From positions 24,358,236 through 24,368,235 of the forward strand of contig CM018906.1 in NCBI GenBank assembly GCA_009663005.1: a stretch of 10,000 nucleotides of DNA, given 5' to 3'. The notes below the pieces were generated by a model. It made no database searches. It saw only the letters and a program-made list of their open reading frames with translations, and was not told where the DNA came from. Position numbers and translations under genes: made by a program. Shown here in pieces: positions 8,513-10,000 of this stretch (positions are counted from its first letter, which is position 1; each line of letters starts with the position of its first letter). Origin of the DNA: Actinidia chinensis (Eukaryota; Streptophyta; Magnoliopsida; Ericales; Actinidiaceae).

Positions 8513-8560
8513 AAAATAAATAAATAACTAATAAATAAATATGTAAATAAATAAATAATA
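8513..8560. repeat. (AAAT)n-like microsatellite beside the LTR truncation
   Basis: Repeated aaat/taaa units, interrupted twice, begin about 12 bases after LTR similarity ends. Such tracts can be the tail of a LINE or SINE, a deletion hotspot, or an ordinary simple repeat. No LINE or SINE body is recognised beside it. Confidence 0.75.
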
Positions 8561-8816
8561 TAATTAGACCACATGTAAATTAGTGATCTAAGTATTTTTT
8601 TTTTATTGGCCACAGGGGATATTGGACTTAGATGTAATGATGTGGGCTTATATTTAATTGGGGTTTAATTTGGATCCAAAATTAAATTTAATTTGGTGTA
8701 AATCAACAAGGCTGTAGATCGTCCTTCGTTGGATCCCTTCCTTCATAACCGTTTGAAGCTTCAAACACTTCTCCCAACATCATCATCCCCCAACCCAATT
8801 CATCCCCAACATCATT
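8561..8816. other. AT-rich noncoding flank with palindromes
   Basis: No conserved protein is seen. An imperfect inverted repeat is centred on a ggatcc at 8672-8677 (tttggatccaaa is perfect, with further AT-rich pairing outwards to about 8664-8688). A perfect 16-bp palindrome, gtttgaagcttcaaac, lies at 8751-8766. The stretch could be an upstream region of a plant gene or an unrecognised repeat. Confidence 0.5.
8751..8766. repeat. Perfect 16-bp palindrome
   Basis: The sequence gtttgaagcttcaaac equals its own reverse complement. It is flanked by unique-looking sequence and has no counterpart elsewhere in the window. It might be a dimeric factor site or chance. Confidence 0.6.
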
Positions 8817-8890
8817 ATTATTTTTTCTTTCCCTTTTCTCTTTTTTTTTCTTTTCTTTTTTTTTATAATCCACTTCTCTCCTCTCTCACC
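8817..8890 (+). repeat. Pyrimidine-rich tract
   Basis: Long runs of T and C (ttttttctttccc..., then cttctctcctctctc) on the plus strand, ending near 8888. Pyrimidine tracts like this are frequent at plant transcription starts and 5' untranslated regions. The frame starting at 8729 that reads Phe/Ser/Leu-rich through it is an artefact of composition. Confidence 0.7.
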
Positions 8891-8981
8891 CGGATCCTAG
8901 CCCTCTCCTTATCTCACGAAATTCGTCTCTTCGTCTATGTGTTTGACCACAGAGAGAATTGTGTTTAGAGTGTTAGATCGG

Positions 8982-9044
8982 GGTGAGTAGAGTGGTGATT
9001 CCAGTGGGGGTCACCTGCAATTGGAGATAAATTATCTACTCACC
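8982..9044 (+). other. Nested inverted repeat (stem-loop) over a GTGAGT site
   Basis: The outer arms ggtgagtaga (8982-8991) and tctactcacc (9035-9044) are perfectly complementary over 10 nt. A second pair, ggtga (8994-8998) and tcacc (9011-9015), lies inside. The left arm includes gtgagt (8984-8988 and onward), which is also a good splice donor pattern. If this strand is transcribed, the stem could hide that site. Transcription is not shown. Confidence 0.5.
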
Positions 9045-9478
9045 GTGGGCTTCGTATGAGCAATAATATCAGAGATCGAGTATTTTGGATTCATTTTCAT
9101 CTTCTAGCTTCTTCATTTTTTTTTTGGGAGATGCAGTATTTATTATTTGAGGTAAGGGGGTTAGTTTGTTGGGTTTTACTTGGTTTTGTTGTAATAGCTT
9201 ATATCAATCTATTGAGACCTTCTTTTGAGTATTCAACTTAACAATAAAACGTGATTTATAAGGAAATGGTAACGAGGGTTCACTTGTTTTTTTTTTTTTT
9301 TATGGATGTGGTTTGATGCTTATGATTTTTGTAATATTTCTGTTATTTACATTAAATCTGTTAGTCACTATGTCTGTTGGAATCTGGAAAATGGTTGTTG
9401 AGATGACATGCTAGATATACACAAATTAGATGGCTTAGATTAAGCCTGAAATAAAATCCTAGATGGCAACAATACAAC
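9045..9478. other. AT-rich noncoding stretch with T runs
   Basis: It includes T homopolymer runs near 9116-9126 and 9287-9301, and a donor-like gag/gtaagg at about 9149-9155. No conserved protein is seen in any frame; the plus-strand frame at 9056-9241 is hydrophobic but matches no family I know. A small hairpin (ggctta/taagcc) lies at 9432-9446. Confidence 0.45.
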
Positions 9479-9488
9479 CCCGCGCGGG
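9479..9488. other. GC-rich 10-bp palindrome beside the tandem array
   Basis: The sequence cccgcgcggg is a perfect palindrome and the most GC-rich spot of the right flank. It lies about 12 bases before the first unit of the ccttcgg array. Confidence 0.5.
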
Positions 9489-9498
9489 AGGGATGTCG

Positions 9499-9632
9499 AC
9501 CTTCGGTTTTATGACCGAGAATGCGGCCAGTGTATTTGATTGTCAAAACCTTCGGTGAAAGTCCAGAATAGGCCGATCTTAGGTATGTCAAACCTTCGGT
9601 GAAAGTCCGAGAGTAGGGCCGGTTAGGTATTA
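9499..9632 (+). repeat. Degenerate tandem array, three units of about 44-49 bp
   Basis: Units start with ccttcgg at about 9500, 9549 and 9594. Units 2 and 3 share ccttcggtgaaagtcc, then a ggccg core and ttaggtat. Unit 1 keeps ccttcgg, a gaccgag-like word and gcggcc but is more diverged. The GC content is higher than the surroundings. It may be part of another LTR or a local minisatellite; no protein is encoded. Confidence 0.7.
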
Positions 9633-10000
9633 CTAGTGACGTGTGTCATTCTAATTTTGGAGTAATGTTTTGTGAGAAAAATCAAAATTTTGCGAGACTT
9701 GTTGCATTGAGAAATTACAACTTGAAAATGTGTATTTTGATATTGTTTATTCAAAGGAATTAAAATATTCTTTTTTGAGAAACGCTCGAATCAGAATTGA
9801 TTGGATGGAGAAATTATGGATTGAAATTAAAGTATACTTTTGGTATAAATGAAAGTATATTTTTCAGTTAATCACTGTTTTCATTATATGATTATGTACT
9901 CATGATTTTGGCTTGAAGCATCATTCCATTGTTTAATCTTTTCAGTACTCACCTTTACTATACACTTAATTTCAGGTACGAATTTATCCTGATTCGTGAG
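9633..10000. other. AT-rich noncoding end of window
   Basis: No conserved protein, RNA gene or clear repeat is visible. Near the end a T-rich stretch and ttaatttcag/gtacg look like a splice acceptor, and the window stops 25 bases later. Confidence 0.4.

Larger units (their letters stand above)
9150..9974 (+). other. Possible intron (splice-like ends only)
   Basis: A donor-like gag/gtaagg near 9149-9155 and an acceptor-like ttaatttcag ending at 9975, preceded by a T-rich stretch, could bound an intron of about 0.8 kb following a pyrimidine-rich 5' leader. This arrangement is common in plant genes with an intron in the untranslated leader. No coding exon is seen on either side inside the window, so this is a weak guess. 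The boundaries are approximate. Confidence 0.2.

Noticed and set aside
8729..8968. Plus-strand 79-codon frame in the right flank
   Set aside because: Its sequence is dominated by the T/C-rich tract and has no recognisable domain.
9361..9591. Minus-strand 76-codon frame
   Set aside because: It crosses the tandem array and the GC palindrome and shows no known domain; likely chance.
1..10000. CRISPR arrays, tRNA or rRNA genes, bacterial-type operons
   Set aside because: No regularly spaced repeats with unique spacers, no tRNA-like cloverleaf and no rRNA core sequence was seen. The content is that of a plant repeat region.

Overview
The window looks like plant nuclear DNA. It is AT-rich, carries no bacterial-type operons or intact genes, and is dominated by one decayed LTR retrotransposon on the minus strand. 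Conserved protein blocks and their order (gag with a CCHC knuckle, protease, reverse transcriptase, RNase H, integrase with GPY/F motif, chromodomain-like tail), plus a tRNA-iMet-type primer binding site, identify a Ty3/gypsy chromovirus, most like the plant Tekay/Del group. The species cannot be named from the sequence.

Layout, left to right: 1-126 is flanking DNA with nothing recognisable. 127-2275 is the 3' LTR of the element, apparently complete (TG...CA ends, about 2.15 kb). It holds a TATA-like promoter, a CT-rich microsatellite and eleven dispersed copies of a GCGTTCG-type palindromic motif. 2276-2288 is the polypurine tract. 2600-7010 is the broken gag-pol region, read right to left: chromodomain (2600-2820), integrase (2900-3960), RNase H (4190-4690), RT (4690-5510), protease (5680-6030), gag (6149-7010). 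7018-7249 is the leader, 7250-7261 the primer binding site, and 7262-8500 the 5' LTR. That 5' LTR matches only 127-1379 of the other copy, so it lacks the part that holds U3 and the promoter. 8501-10000 is a separate noncoding stretch with simple repeats, palindromes, a hairpin, a short degenerate tandem array and splice-site-like signals. It may be the 5' region of a plant gene or another repeat.

The retroelement parts would once have worked together: LTR promoter, tRNA priming, gag particle, protease maturation, RT/RNase H copying, and integrase with chromatin targeting. No domain is now open across its full length. Frames change every few tens of codons, the first integrase catalytic Asp codon reads Glu, and the 5' LTR has no promoter. 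The copy should be inactive. Single-base indels are about as common as substitutions between the LTRs, which fits either old decay or an unpolished long-read assembly. I found no evidence of a new biological system. The points most worth checking are the asymmetric LTR truncation, the palindromic motif array, the hairpin kept in both LTRs, and the unexplained right flank.
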